64,000 nucleotides of DNA, from positions 11,324,039 to 11,388,038 of the forward strand of contig NC_051097.1 in NCBI RefSeq assembly GCF_901709675.1. The letters run 5' to 3'. The translations under genes and the position numbers were made by a program. Under the pieces are notes generated by a model. It saw only the letters and a program-made list of their open reading frames with translations. It did no database searches and was not told the origin of the DNA. Below, piece by piece: positions 26,440-38,900 of the stretch (its first letter is position 1; each line of letters begins with the position of its first letter). Source of the DNA: Syngnathus acus. Taxonomy: Eukaryota; Chordata; Actinopteri; Syngnathiformes; Syngnathidae.

Positions 26440-29400
26440 GTGAGTTTTTGCTGCCGCCGAGGGTTCGGTCGGGGCGGGGCGGGGCAGGGCAGGGGTGGGA
26501 GTCTTGCTTTCCCGAATGTGCCGGTGACATCATCCACTCGGCCACGCCCAGATTGTGATTTTCAACTCAAATGCAAAGATGCGCGGCAAGGACAATGAAG
26601 GGCAAAGCTCGGTGGGAAAACTCGTTAAGATGTCAGCAATATTTAACGCGGCCCAGCCTGCGGGCCACAACCGTCCTCACGGTATTCATATATTCAGCCT
26701 TTATGGACGAGAATTAAGCAGCTAACTCGTCAGGAGAGAACCGTCCCGTCAGCCGTGAGCCCAAAACTCTGGCGTGTTAACAAACAAGCCGCCGTCTCCC
26801 GTCCCGCGGGCTTCCGCCATCATTGGCGTCCGACAGGATGCGGCGGACGCTTAACGGTTAACGATTTGTTTCATGTAGACCAGGCGGAAACAAGTCTCCG
26901 GAAAGGCTCTCAGATGACTCCTCCAAAAGGGAGGGGGGGGATAGGGGTGGGGATAGGGGGGGTGGCGGCCGCAGCTGACGTATTGACGTCCGCCCCCTAA
27001 TGGCTCGGGCCTGGAAAGTTCTCTGGCTCTGCTTCTGAGTGAGCTCTGATGAAATATTGATGGGCTCCTTAATGGGCTTCCTTGTAAGAAGGGTCGGCCC
27101 GTCCACGGTTGGGCGGGGTGGGGAGCAGCGGGTCCGAGTCAGCGCTTGAACGCCATGTCGGCGTCTGAGGCCGAGACGGTGAAGCCGAGCGCTGACAGTT
27201 TCCTTGGCCTCCGCCTCGCGTGGCCGGCATTCGCTGACTAATTTATGCCGACCATCTGAAGGCCACTTTTGCCCAAAAAAAAGAAAACTTTCACAGTATG
27301 TCTGCTCTTCTACTTTGGGAAATAGCCACCACATGCGTGGACTTTTAACTTCCGACATTTGTTTCATGAAGAAAAACGAACACAAGTTGCTAAGTCTTGT
27401 GCTGCCAAATAAAACATCAAAGTTTCAAATCATTTATTTGAGGGCAGGGTTGAAGTCAGTTATTTAAATATCGTCTTTTTTTTGTTTTCTTCACTTCAAA
27501 TATTTAGTTTGGTGCCGATCCATTCTCTGCGTTTTTTTTTTCATTGAAATGCGATGGGCAGCATTGGTCAGATGATTCGTCGACGCGTTTGCACATTGGG
27601 ATGGAGCCACGTTCATCTTCTCCCTCGATCATTTATTTACAGGAAAGATGCTTTCCCCCCCGCCTGAAGGATTTGGCAGCTGTACAGAAAAGTTGGACTT
27701 CTTATTTAATTGCCGCGCATTTGCATGCAATCCCACCAGTCGAGGGAAAAGTTGGGGCACAGGAAAAAGGGGGAGGGGGGAATCACCCCACGGGCAGAGC
27801 TGCTCGTCTTTAATAAGACTTCACACAAGCGACTGCGGCGAAAGATGCAAAATTGTGGCTTTTTTTGTTGTCGTCCCCCCTCCCTTTCCCCCCTCCCTTC
27901 CCCCCCTCGCTTTCCCCATCACCCCGTGTCTGCGCGTTCCTAAAAACTGGAGAGGATTCGGGCCGTATTTGATGTGAGGCTGCGCCATCCCCGCCTGCTT
28001 GCTTTCGCTTTACTGTACTTCCTCCACGGGGAGGCTGCTTTTTTTTTTTTTTTTTTTTTGATATCGCTCGTTATTTTTGTTCTTCTTTTTCGCCAGGAGT
28101 GCAAGAAACTCTGCCAAGCGCTAGCGCGCTCAGCGACTTGGCTCGTTCGCAGTCGCTACTGCGCCGTACTGCGCAAGATGGCCGTCGACGGCGAGCACAA
28201 ACGGAGACGCTCCAATTCCCGCACAAATGAAACGCTTTGCCTGAGATTTGGGCGTGGCTCAATCGGATCACCCCTCCCCCACCAAATAAGAACACGGTTG
28301 GCTCGTTAGCTTAGCTTTGACTCCGCTCTAGAGCGCCTCGTTGTAGCGCCGCAATAACCCGCTGGGATATCGGAAATCAATCGATAAATCGGAGTTGAGC
28401 AGACCTTTGCGAAGCAGAACCGTGGCATTGGCACGATAGAACATTTTAAGCTCGCTTGTTATTCGGGCTTTGAAGGCCAAGCTTCCCAGTCGGCATTTCC
28501 GTCCAGCTCCGGCCCAGCGGTCGCCAACGGGCCGGCGCGGGAATATCAGCGCACGCGCCAGCGAGCACGTCGAAGAGACAAAAAACAACGCGCCTCCCTG
28601 CTCCACAACGCCCGTTTTAGAAGTCGGAAAGCAGCCAGCTCTAAAAATAGACTTGAGAAGGAGAATGGAGAGAAAAGCAGGAACGGTGAGGAAGCAAAGA
28701 AAAGGACGATGACAGCTGCTGGAGTGGATGGGCGGGCGGACGGACGGACGGACGAGTGGGCGCCACCCCCAACCCTCCCGTCCAGCTGTGGGCCTTCAAG
28801 GCCATACGAAAGGGCAGCCCCCAGTACACTGCGCCCCCCCACCCCACCCAAGCCAACAGTGGGCGGGGCCTACGAGAAGGGATGCAGCTTCTGGTGTTGG
28901 CAGAATGCGAGGGCAGTTCTAAGTGAGATTTGTGCCTGAGCGAGGCAGGACTAAGAGGGATCGGCCACAGGGGCTTAGACGCGCTGGCTGGGCGGAGTGT
29001 TTTGCGCCGACGGCTCGCAGTGTGGAGGGGAAGCGGCTCCGCCATGTGCGTGCAAACCTGCAAATGATTTGCAGTTGATGAAAAGTGCGCCAAGCATTTG
29101 TGCGGCCGCTATAACATTCTCAGCACGATGAATGTCATAAATGAAAAAGCAATATCCTTGGCTTTGGCCCCTCTGAGGCCTTTTTAACAGGAGGGTCATT
29201 TCACTTGATGCCCTCCCCCCCTCCCCAAACAAAATATATTGCGTGTTTTGCTCAGCGTTCCTTATACACTATATTCCCCTCGCTGCTAATATAACTTACA
29301 GAAGTGGCCGGGACAACGGGGGGATGAGGACGGAGAGCAAGACGCAGGAATGCTGTGTCACCGCCGGCCTACATTTGCACAAGATTCAAAAAGTCTGCAT

Positions 29401-29873
29401 GTTTTACAACATGTACTTTGGGCTGTGCAGACACCTTTTATAGTTTCTCTCTCCGCATAATAACATTTCAAAAAGGTTGGAAAAGTGTATTTTAATCAGG
29501 ACAAATAGCACTTGGTACTATTATATATAAAACAAATACTGTAAATACATACTACATTATAAAGAATTCAAACATTTGCGCATAATGAATCATTCCAATG
29601 GCCAATGTTGACTATTGTGACTCGCTGTTTATTTTCCGCACTATTGAGGATTATATTGTCTGTCTATGTGGTTGCCGCACTGATTGTGTTCAAAATATGA
29701 CTCGTATATCGAAACAATCAATTGTTTCAAATCAACCAAAACAGGAAGTGGCTTAAAGCCGCGGCATCATGACGCCTGTTGTCGTGGAGACGGACGGGAT
29801 GGCGGGGAGGATAATTGCTGGAGGGGCTTAGCAGTGCGGGCCACCTGCCGCAGCAGTTGGCTGGGAACTCAGC

Positions 29874-29955
<82 letters not shown>

Positions 29956-32900
29956 TGGCATAGATAGACTGAGCCGATGCTGGCAGAGCAGGACACGAAG
30001 GACATGCAGGGCACACAAAGGGCTTAAACGCAACCTTGCGTCCCTCATGGGAGGGATCATAAAAAATAGATAAATAAATAAATAAATAAAAGGCGCCCCG
30101 CCCTCTCTGGCGTACTGTATATGACTTCACATCCACTGTAGTTAATCCTCATAGAAGGTCAGAAGGAATGGCAGCATGTGTCATTTCCACCATTCCAGTT
30201 TGACATGTTTTAATGTTCCACAGTGGGTGCTTTCATTCATTTCGTTGACCAGCAAATTAATTTCCCTCATTCATCCATGCCTCCTCATTTTGTCTCAGTC
30301 AAAAAATATGCATCGGTGATTGCGGCAAAATCAAATCAAATGACCTGTTTTGTTGCTTTGCTCCAATGACGTTCCCGATGCGCGCCTGACGTCAATTTGA
30401 GGCGATGGCAGAAGGCCGTGCAGGTCCAAATGGCCGCCCGCAGAGATGGAGGAAAATGGATTCATGATTAAGCGCATGAATTCTTCTTCCGCAAGTGCAA
30501 CATTCATCACAACAGTGTGTTGCAAACGGCGGCGGCGGCACCTCGAAAATAAAATCCAGTTCCCCTTTAAGAAGTATTGACAGGAGCCGAGCGCAATTCA
30601 TTATCTGATGTAACCCCATTGCCATTTTTTATAGGGGAATTGTCATTGTCGCTATTGACTTGGAAGGAGGTTCTTTGGGTCACACAAAGGACTTTGCAAA
30701 TGATTATTTTGAGCCTTCGTGTCCACGTCGGCGGCATCTGGGCCGGCGGGATCACTTTCAATAGGATTTGCAGGTGGCGGGTCACCGCGAGAACAACAAG
30801 CCGGCTAATCCCGTCCTCTGTGTGTAAACGCGTGTCCGAGCCGAGGTCAGCTGAGGCGACGGAACGCACTCCAAGCATTTTCTTCCGCCCGACTTTTCCC
30901 GCTCACCGCCGTCAACGTAAATCAGATGATGGAGCGTGTGGCCAGGCCTCGAAGGCTGGCGCTGTAAATTTCACTTTGGCTACCTTGGCCGTGAGTGACG
31001 GCTCACTTCCACAAACAAGCGTACGCGCCGCTTCCCAGAAACGGATGTACGACGGCGCTCGTAAAACTTGGAAGCGCTGCCGCTTTCAGAAAATCTCTCA
31101 AAGATGGACAGATCAGGGCGCGGACGATTCTCAAAAGCTGAGATTAGGTCGCTCGTAAAACACGCTGGCAGTTTTAACAAAATTCATTTTGCCATCGCTT
31201 GGAAAAGAACAAAAGCGTGTTCCATTTCACCGTTCGGCAGGATTCCAAGATCCCCGTTCCTCGTGCTCATTAGCTAGCTTTGCGCGTTGTTGTCGCGCAG
31301 GTTCAAGTCGCCGCCTCCCGCTGAGCGAGCAGCGGTCGCTTGCGACAAGAAGAACAAAAGTAGAGACAATATTAAATGTCGGCGGGGGGTGAAGGAACCG
31401 GCACGTGGTGGATTCCGAATGGAATCTAATTGAGGGGGAAACGCGCTTTGTGCAAAGCGAGGGGGTCGCTACGACTGGCTTCAAAACAACAAAAGCTTTT
31501 GGAAGTTCCAGATGAAATCGAGAAATGACGCAAGTTGGTAAAACACTGTCGTCGCCCGCCCGCTATCGGGCTAGCTAGCGCCGCGCTTGCTATCGTTCAG
31601 ATCGATCCCAAAACGGAGACGTAAAAGGCAACGTAAAAGCGCCATAAAAGCCGGCCGTAAAACGATATGGCTTATCATGTCGTGCTGGAAGCGTGCCAGA
31701 AGAGCGAGCGAGCGAGCGTGCGAAAGGCAGGAGGCTTATTTTAAGACTCTCCATCAGGAGCTTGTTAACATCCAAAAAGAATATTGCATGAGCCGCGGCT
31801 CCAAGAAGAACCGACGGTATTAAATTCCGTTGCAGGTACGGAGCGGGGAAACGCCAATAATGCCTAATAACGATGGCTGACTATGTCATCGCTGCCGGAC
31901 GATTAACCCGGCCGTACGTACAAATGATGGCAATTAGCGAGCCCTCTTTGATCCGACCAATGGCTATAACTAAATGTTGCGATGATAATCGGCCTTTCTG
32001 TGTCTTGCGAAGGTCCCCGTGGGGGGGCTTGATGATCATTACCACAGCGATAGCATCTTTTATTGCGCAAATGAAGAGAGCAAAAGAGAGACGACGGCGC
32101 GGCAGCTGCCGGGATCTCCTTGTGTCAATATTGAACTTCTGCGCCCATGTAAAATGTCAGACAAGCGGCTTACGTCTATTTCACAGAAATATCCGGCAGG
32201 CTCGCAACACGTCGGGCCGGCTAATCCGCGCCGGGGCATCCCGGGATTTTCGGGATGTAACGGAGTGAAATGATGAAGTCCGCTTAGCTGACACGCTTTC
32301 GGTACTGGGCCAGTGAAAGGAATTCTCTCACCAAGGCTGCGGTTGGCACGTCTGCCTCACAGTCAAAGGATCTGGGTTCAAATCTCCTGCATGTCCGTAG
32401 TGAGCTGGAGAATCCAGATCAGCGGTACAGGAAAAGGCTATTAGCAACCGGGCTAGCACACTCAGTACAGAAAAAGGCTATTAGCAACCGGGCTAGCACG
32501 CTCGGTACAGAAAAGGCTATGAGCAACCGGGCTAGCATTCGCGGTAGAGAAAATGCTATTAGCAACCAGGCTAGCCAAAGTGGCCAGAAACCGCCTCAAC
32601 CAAACGAAAGAATACGTTTGTGATCTGACGGAAGGCCTCATCTCGTCTTTCTTCCGGTAGGAGAACCCGTACCTGTGCAGCGACGAGTGCGACGCCTCCA
32701 ACCCCGACTTGGCGCACCCCCCTCAGCTCATGCAGGACCGCGAACGCAACGGCCTGCTGACCTACTGGCAGACGGTGACGTGGAGGCGCCACCCGGAGCC
32801 CCTGCTGGCCAACATCTCCATGTGGTGGAACAAGAGCCTGGAGCTCACCGACGACATCCACATCACCTTCGAGTACGGCCGGCCCACCGTCATGATCTTG

Positions 32901-35900
32901 GACAAGTCGCTGGACCACGGCCACTCATGGCAGGCGTACCAGTACTACGCCGACGACTGCCTGGAAAACTTCAACATGCCGGCCAAGCGCGTGCACGATC
33001 TGACGCCCGCCAACGTCACCCGCGTCATCTGCACCGAGCAGTACTCGCGCTGGGTGGGCTCCAAGAGCAACAAGAACGTCACGCTGGAGGTACGGGCGCG
33101 CTTCGCCGTCTTCGCCGGCTCGCGGCTGCACAACATGGACAGCCTGTACACGCGCATGGAGAGCATGAAGGGACTGAGGGACTTCTTCACCTTCACCAAC
33201 CTCAGGCTGAGGCTCCTCAGGCCCGCCCTTGGGGGCACGTACGTGCAGCGGGACAATCTGCACAAGTACTTCTACGCCATCTCCAACATCGAGGTGCCTG
33301 CCAGGTGAGGCGCCCATTTTTTTTTTCGCCTCTCGTTTGTCTGCGACGACAAACGTAAAGCCACTTTGAACAGGAGCTTTTTTTGGGTGTGGAGAGTCAA
33401 AAGCTTTCTCCAAAAATAACAATTCTCGCATCAAGGGCCGAGTGATGGCGCCGGAATGTTTTTGGTTGGATTGAAGGAAGTAGAAAAGGAGATGAGATGG
33501 CGACGTCATAAAATGGCTGCTTGACGGACGGACGGACGGACAGACGGAAGGTTTTGGTGGAGGAGAAGAAGACGTTTGTCCTGTTTTCTCAATTCCTCTG
33601 TCAGATGGCACGGAAGATTTTGTTCTTTGGCTTTCGCCAGCCGGAAGTGACGGCCCGGCGAAACATTCGATTAAATCGATCGTCGGGCCCCTCCCACATC
33701 CGGAACGTTCAAAAGAAGCCGTACCGGCTGGCCGATCGACGCGTTGTCTGCCGTGACGGACCGACTCGCGATGACCCCATCGCTCCCGCCAGGACGATGA
33801 TTAACGACACAAAGACGCGGTCTCGGTAGTCGGGCGCAAAGCGACGTGCGCGTGCGTCTGTGTGAGGATCTCTTACGTGGCAACTTTGTGACAGTGAAGG
33901 ATGCTCGGGGCCGTCACGCGGGCCGCTTAGCAACCGCGGCGCGTGGCTCCAACCTTTCAGAATTATTATTCCAATCAATATGGCACGCTGACATTTGAAT
34001 GGTATTTAACAGCCTTGTCGGGACCAGCCTGGACTCGGACGGCGGAAGGGGCCGGCGCCGCTTTTTCGTGCGGCGAGGGTCTCGGGGTGAGGAGGGAAAG
34101 TGAAAATGAGCGACAGTTGGGGGTAAAGGGGCGCGGCTTTTGTGCGTGCATGTGTGCGCGGGCGGCTGGTGTTTAATGAAGTCTTGGCTGGATGCTGACA
34201 CAGCACACACACACACACACACACAAACAAGCCTCTGGCATCCCGTAAAAGGCCTGCAGGTATTGATCATGGCTACTTTTCAGTCTTGGCACAGAGGCGG
34301 AGCGAGGCGGGGCCGGAGCCTCAAAGGCCGACCAATCCAAGGTGGCAAATATGGATGGCCGGGTGGACGCCATCTTCAGCTTCCTCCGCCTTTGATAACG
34401 CAACTGTTGATGCGTGGCAGCGCGCCGGCGGCAGCAGGTGCCGCGTGGCGTCCGGGTGGGCCTTATCCGGTAACGGGGCTCCAAATATAGCCCCCGCGGA
34501 GATGACAGAAAGCCGCCGCTCTTCCGTCCCTTCCGCCCCGTAATGTAATCGCCTATCAATAAGTTATTCTGGGCGGCTGCTGGGAGTATTAGATGATGGT
34601 GCTGTGGGAATTATCCTGAGCAATACTGTACAATCAGGGCCGCCTGCTGCTTACGGCTGTGAAATTGATTTTTTTGGGTGGGGGGGCAGGACGATTAGTC
34701 AATGTTCCCCAGACAAAAGGCTAAGCTATTTCATCTCATCTCATCTGGTGTGGCCGTAGCAACACGTTGGGCTTCCCAATGCCTCCAATTTGAATAATGA
34801 ATATTCGGCCCGGCCGCTGCCGCTCCGGCGAAATGGGTTTTCTAGACGACGGAGCCGAACGGCGGTGCGCCGCAGGTCGCGGCGGTAATGAGGTACGGCG
34901 CCATTATGGACGCAGAGGAGGGAGCTCGCTTCTTTGGACTGTTAAAAGCCATTCTTATTTTTTGGCACGGCGTCACCCGATCGGACGTTGGCGCGATTGT
35001 AAATTTAGCTTCCAAAACAAAAGACTCGGCAGTTCAACTGAAGAGCGGTCAAAGTTGGAGAAGGTCAGACAAAGTGCTAAAAGACAAACTGAAGGAGAAT
35101 CAATAGACGATTGCGCAACCATTTGCTCACTCAAGGTTATCTGACAACAACAACGAGAGGCATCTGGGCCTTCTCCGTGCCTCTCCTTCCATTGGGGCCA
35201 TTTCCATATCACATCAAAAGACAGAGAAGACGACTCCGAGTCGGAGATTGGAGCGTTTTAATGAAATAAGACGCGGGTCATGCGCCGGGTCTTTCTAATG
35301 GAATCAAGCCAAGGCTGGAAGCTCAGGAAGAGCCGACTAAGTGGATTAGGCCCAAGACGGAGGGAGGCAAGGAGATTGAGCCCAATGACCAGGAAGTCAC
35401 CATCGTTTTTCTCCCCCCCCACCCCTATCCGTGTCGCTTACCCGCTGACTTTACACTTTGCTTTGACTGCTTGATACGAGCAGATGATCTATGAAGGAAG
35501 CCGGCCGCCGTCAGCAGGAAAGACTTACAACAATCTCGGCCGGCTCCAGCTCAGCCGGCAGCTTTCTTTCTCATTTCGGCCATCTTTTCATTCTAATCGA
35601 ATTTACTACCCGAGTTCATCTTGGAAATTAGCACCGCGTTCAAATGCTAACGCAAGTCAGCGTTTCTTCATATGCGAGCAGCAGACAGACGGCGGCCATT
35701 TTGAAAGTTGCAGCCAAAGCCAACTCTCCTGGCGAGGCAGGCGCTGTTGTTTGCCGCGGCGCCGTGGCGACAGGTGCCACCCGAGCCTTTTGGAAGGCTC
35801 CATTTCTTTTTCCGCAAAACCAGATTCACTTCTGTAAATAGCAGAGAACTTTGCTTATCTGCTGATGACGCTGGAGACGGCTTTGATTGACACTAGGCGG

Positions 35901-38900
35901 GATTTGGCTTTCCGTTTTCACCACTGACAGCAGCTAGCGGCTTGTCTCGCTAACACGCCGTCAACAATGAAAGATTTTAATGGCCGCCTGAGGAAAAGCG
36001 CAAGCGATGATTTGGACACTCTCATCGAGAACAAGCGGTGAGCGAGTTTCCCGCTAGTAAACGTGGAACACCCGGGGTTAGCCGAGATGATTAAAAAGTA
36101 GACAACCTCTTGGAGAGGTCCGAGAACCTTGAATGACTCAGTCACAGCGCCTCCGGAGTGAGACTAATTAGACCCCGACCGGCTTACGGGGACTTCCCCT
36201 GCTACAAAGGTTTATTGTCCGGGCGCCGTTGAGCTCGCCGCCGCTGCCCCGGGGCTCGTCCGTCTTCCGTCAACACGTGGCCGGCGTCCTTTGCACCCCC
36301 TCCCCTCATCTTTTGATTAGCCGCGGCTTTGACTTTGCAAAGCGACTATTTTGGAATAAAAGTTTTCCCCGCGCGTGTCCTCTGCCGACGTGAAGGTGAG
36401 CGTACGGGAGGTATAAGCCCGGATCAAAGGCAGAGCGGGAAAGAACGAGGGAGGCAGATGATGGATTAACTGCTAGTTTCACGGGACGAGCCGGGCGCGT
36501 GCGCATGCGTGTGCGCCATTGCGCCGCAAATGATGTGAGGCCGGCCGGCCGGCTCAATATTACCAGGGAGGCCGTTGACGCGGCCGACCCTTTGCGCTCT
36601 TTCGCCCTTGGCGACATTTTTCGCCAAACGAAGGGCGAATCTATTGCTGCGCTGCTTTCAAAGCCAAAGCAACGTAAGGTCGCCACCTACAGGGCACTGT
36701 GAGTCATTCCGGTGGCTTGCAAATCGGAATTCCGAGCTTGACAAATATATTCATCGCTGGCATTATACGGTTCCAAATGATTGGATTACAAATTATTTTC
36801 TGGACCCCTAAACGGCGACTCGCCATCCCTCGGGAATCTGAGTTGAAAATCGCAAATTGACGAGCCCAACCCGGAAAAACGGCCCGGTGTCAAAAGCGTC
36901 CTCGTATGTGATGATTTATGAGACGACGCTTGTAAGTGATTTGATCATCGCGGTTGAGGAAAGGCAAAGTCAGCAAATTCCGGGCTTAGCCGCAAAATGG
37001 CCATTCTCTCAAACACGCAAATACAATCAAAAGTGCTCCCCACTGGCGCCTGCGCTGCATCTGACATACGAGGGGAATCTCTCGCTGCCGCCGGCGCTCA
37101 GATGCTGAAAGGCAGCACGAGGCCGGGGAAGGCTGTCCTCGGCTTGAACGCTAATTTGCGTCGCATCATTAGCGGCACCTCAACTTTCAAAGCGCATAAA
37201 TAAGCGGGACTGCGGGCGCCGTTTTTAGCTTACGAACCACACCTACTTTGATGAGACGTCCTCAGATTGCCCCCCGCCCCCAATACAAAAAGAAAAACTT
37301 AAAACTGCACGGCGGTGTCGTCACCTGGCCCCTTTGCCCCCCCACCCCACCCCGCTCGCCCCTCCCGCTTTGCGGCTTGGGAAGCTCTCGTCTCGCTCTG
37401 ACTAATGATGTTCTCTCAGTCTCAAGGTTTTAGCGGGATAATTATATTAACCCTTGTCCTCTGGCTGATCCCGGCCGGCTCAGCTCCTTCTCCCCGGACA
37501 GCCTCTCTTGACACAGTCTCGGCAGAATTACACGTTAATACAAGCAAGGGCGCCCTGCGCTTGTGTGTTTTGTTTTTTCCCAGGCGTTGGCTCGGCTTTG
37601 TCATTGAAAAGGAGCTCGGCGTTGTTTTCTCGCCAGGCGCGAATCCCCCACAAAGTTCGCGCGGCGGCCACTTTGCATCAAAGCCGAGGCCCGCGTCTCT
37701 TCTCTTGTCGACAACAAAGCTCGGCGGTCCGACGCGAGATCCATCACCTCGGGGGCTTTGAGGACTCGTTGGGGGATTTGCACAATAGGCAGAACCTCCG
37801 CTTAAACTCCCGGCTGCCGTCCTGGACATTTTTGTCTCTTCATCACTTTTGCACTCACTTTCACTTCTTGGTGCGCTTTACAGTTTGCCTACGCGACTAG
37901 TATCTTAAATGTTTTCCTTTTTGCGTCATTTCTCAACTGTTGCCATACATGCTGCTAGCAAAATCCAGACAGTAAAAATCTAGTTTAAAAAGAAATAATA
38001 ATAAGCTAGAAAAGATTCAGTCCTCTGATGCGATTTTGGCCCGGCGGACCTTGTGGGGAAAGCTAACATTAGCACTTAGCCAGAGCGGCATGTGTAGATG
38101 AATTAATGAGGGTCACTGGTGCAGTGGTCAGCAACTTGTGAAGGTCCTTCCATTCCGGGCTAACGCTATGCGCAGCAGAATGCATTTTCATGTGCTGCTT
38201 TGTTGCAGCTCCTCAACTGCCGTCTCAACTTTTTTTTGTAAACAATCAAACATTAGAGAAGTCAACGAACGAACGATGCGAGTGAACTATGCATATATTT
38301 TTAAATGCTTGAACAACAACAGCTGTGTAAAGGAAAAAAGCAGAAAGCAATCAGAAGCAATGATCAGAACAGCAAATGGCAAGATGACAAACAAAACGGC
38401 ACTGAATAAAAAAATTATAATAATGCAGGAAAACGTGCATTTTAGCGCAAGAGCCAAAGACGGAAGGAGCCCGCCTGGCGTGTCCTTTGAGGTCTGGACT
38501 TGAGGACACCATGTGCCCGGCCGGCCTCCATTATTCAGCGTGTAGTGTGCATACTTGACAACGCCGGTGGCTCAAAGCGGGCCCGCCGCGATCCGACCAA
38601 TCGGATCGGAGAGCTCTCGGGTGCGTGCCGAGGCACGAACACCGCTGCCATTTACGGACTCTCTCATAAATAATTTAGCGTCGCCCTCGACATGCAAAGT
38701 TGACGTATAGGGAATATCGTCTGCGAGCAAACGCAACTTTTAGATGACGAACGAATAATGAACAAAAGACGAGCGCATCCAGTCCAAGGTCGAGCGAGGT
38801 CATTTGAAGCGTTTTGGCAGAAAAGGGAAGCTGAGGCAGAGGGTTCCGGATCCCGCCCGCCCGGCCGCCGGTGAGGAAAAGGAGCGATGCTGGGCGGTAC

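Larger units (their letters stand above)
26440..32660 (+). other. ntng2 intron 1 (6221 bp)
   Basis: GTGAGT...CGGTAG borders. No further exon is recognisable inside. It holds a poly-T run near 28040-28059, a GGAC-type tetranucleotide run near 28735-28755, a TG repeat of about 80 bp (29874-29953), an AAAT repeat near 30063-30090, a tRNA-derived SINE fragment (32334-32400) and four 40-bp tandem units close to the 3' end (32424-32583). Long frames here are low complexity or lack any family resemblance. Confidence 0.85.

Noticed and set aside
29684-30136. ORFs with Cys/Val or Thr/His runs
   Set aside because: Translations of the TG/CA microsatellite.
30577-31158. 193-codon plus-strand frame in ntng2 intron 1
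   Set aside because: No domain, no splice context, ordinary chance length in a window of this size.
32334-32400. A genuine tRNA gene
   Set aside because: Only A/B-box-like parts are present; no acceptor stem or cloverleaf can be formed, so a SINE fragment is more likely.
32571-33611. Long minus-strand and alternative-frame ORFs over ntng2 exon 2
   Set aside because: Shadows of a GC-rich coding exon; the plus-strand frame matches netrin-G throughout.
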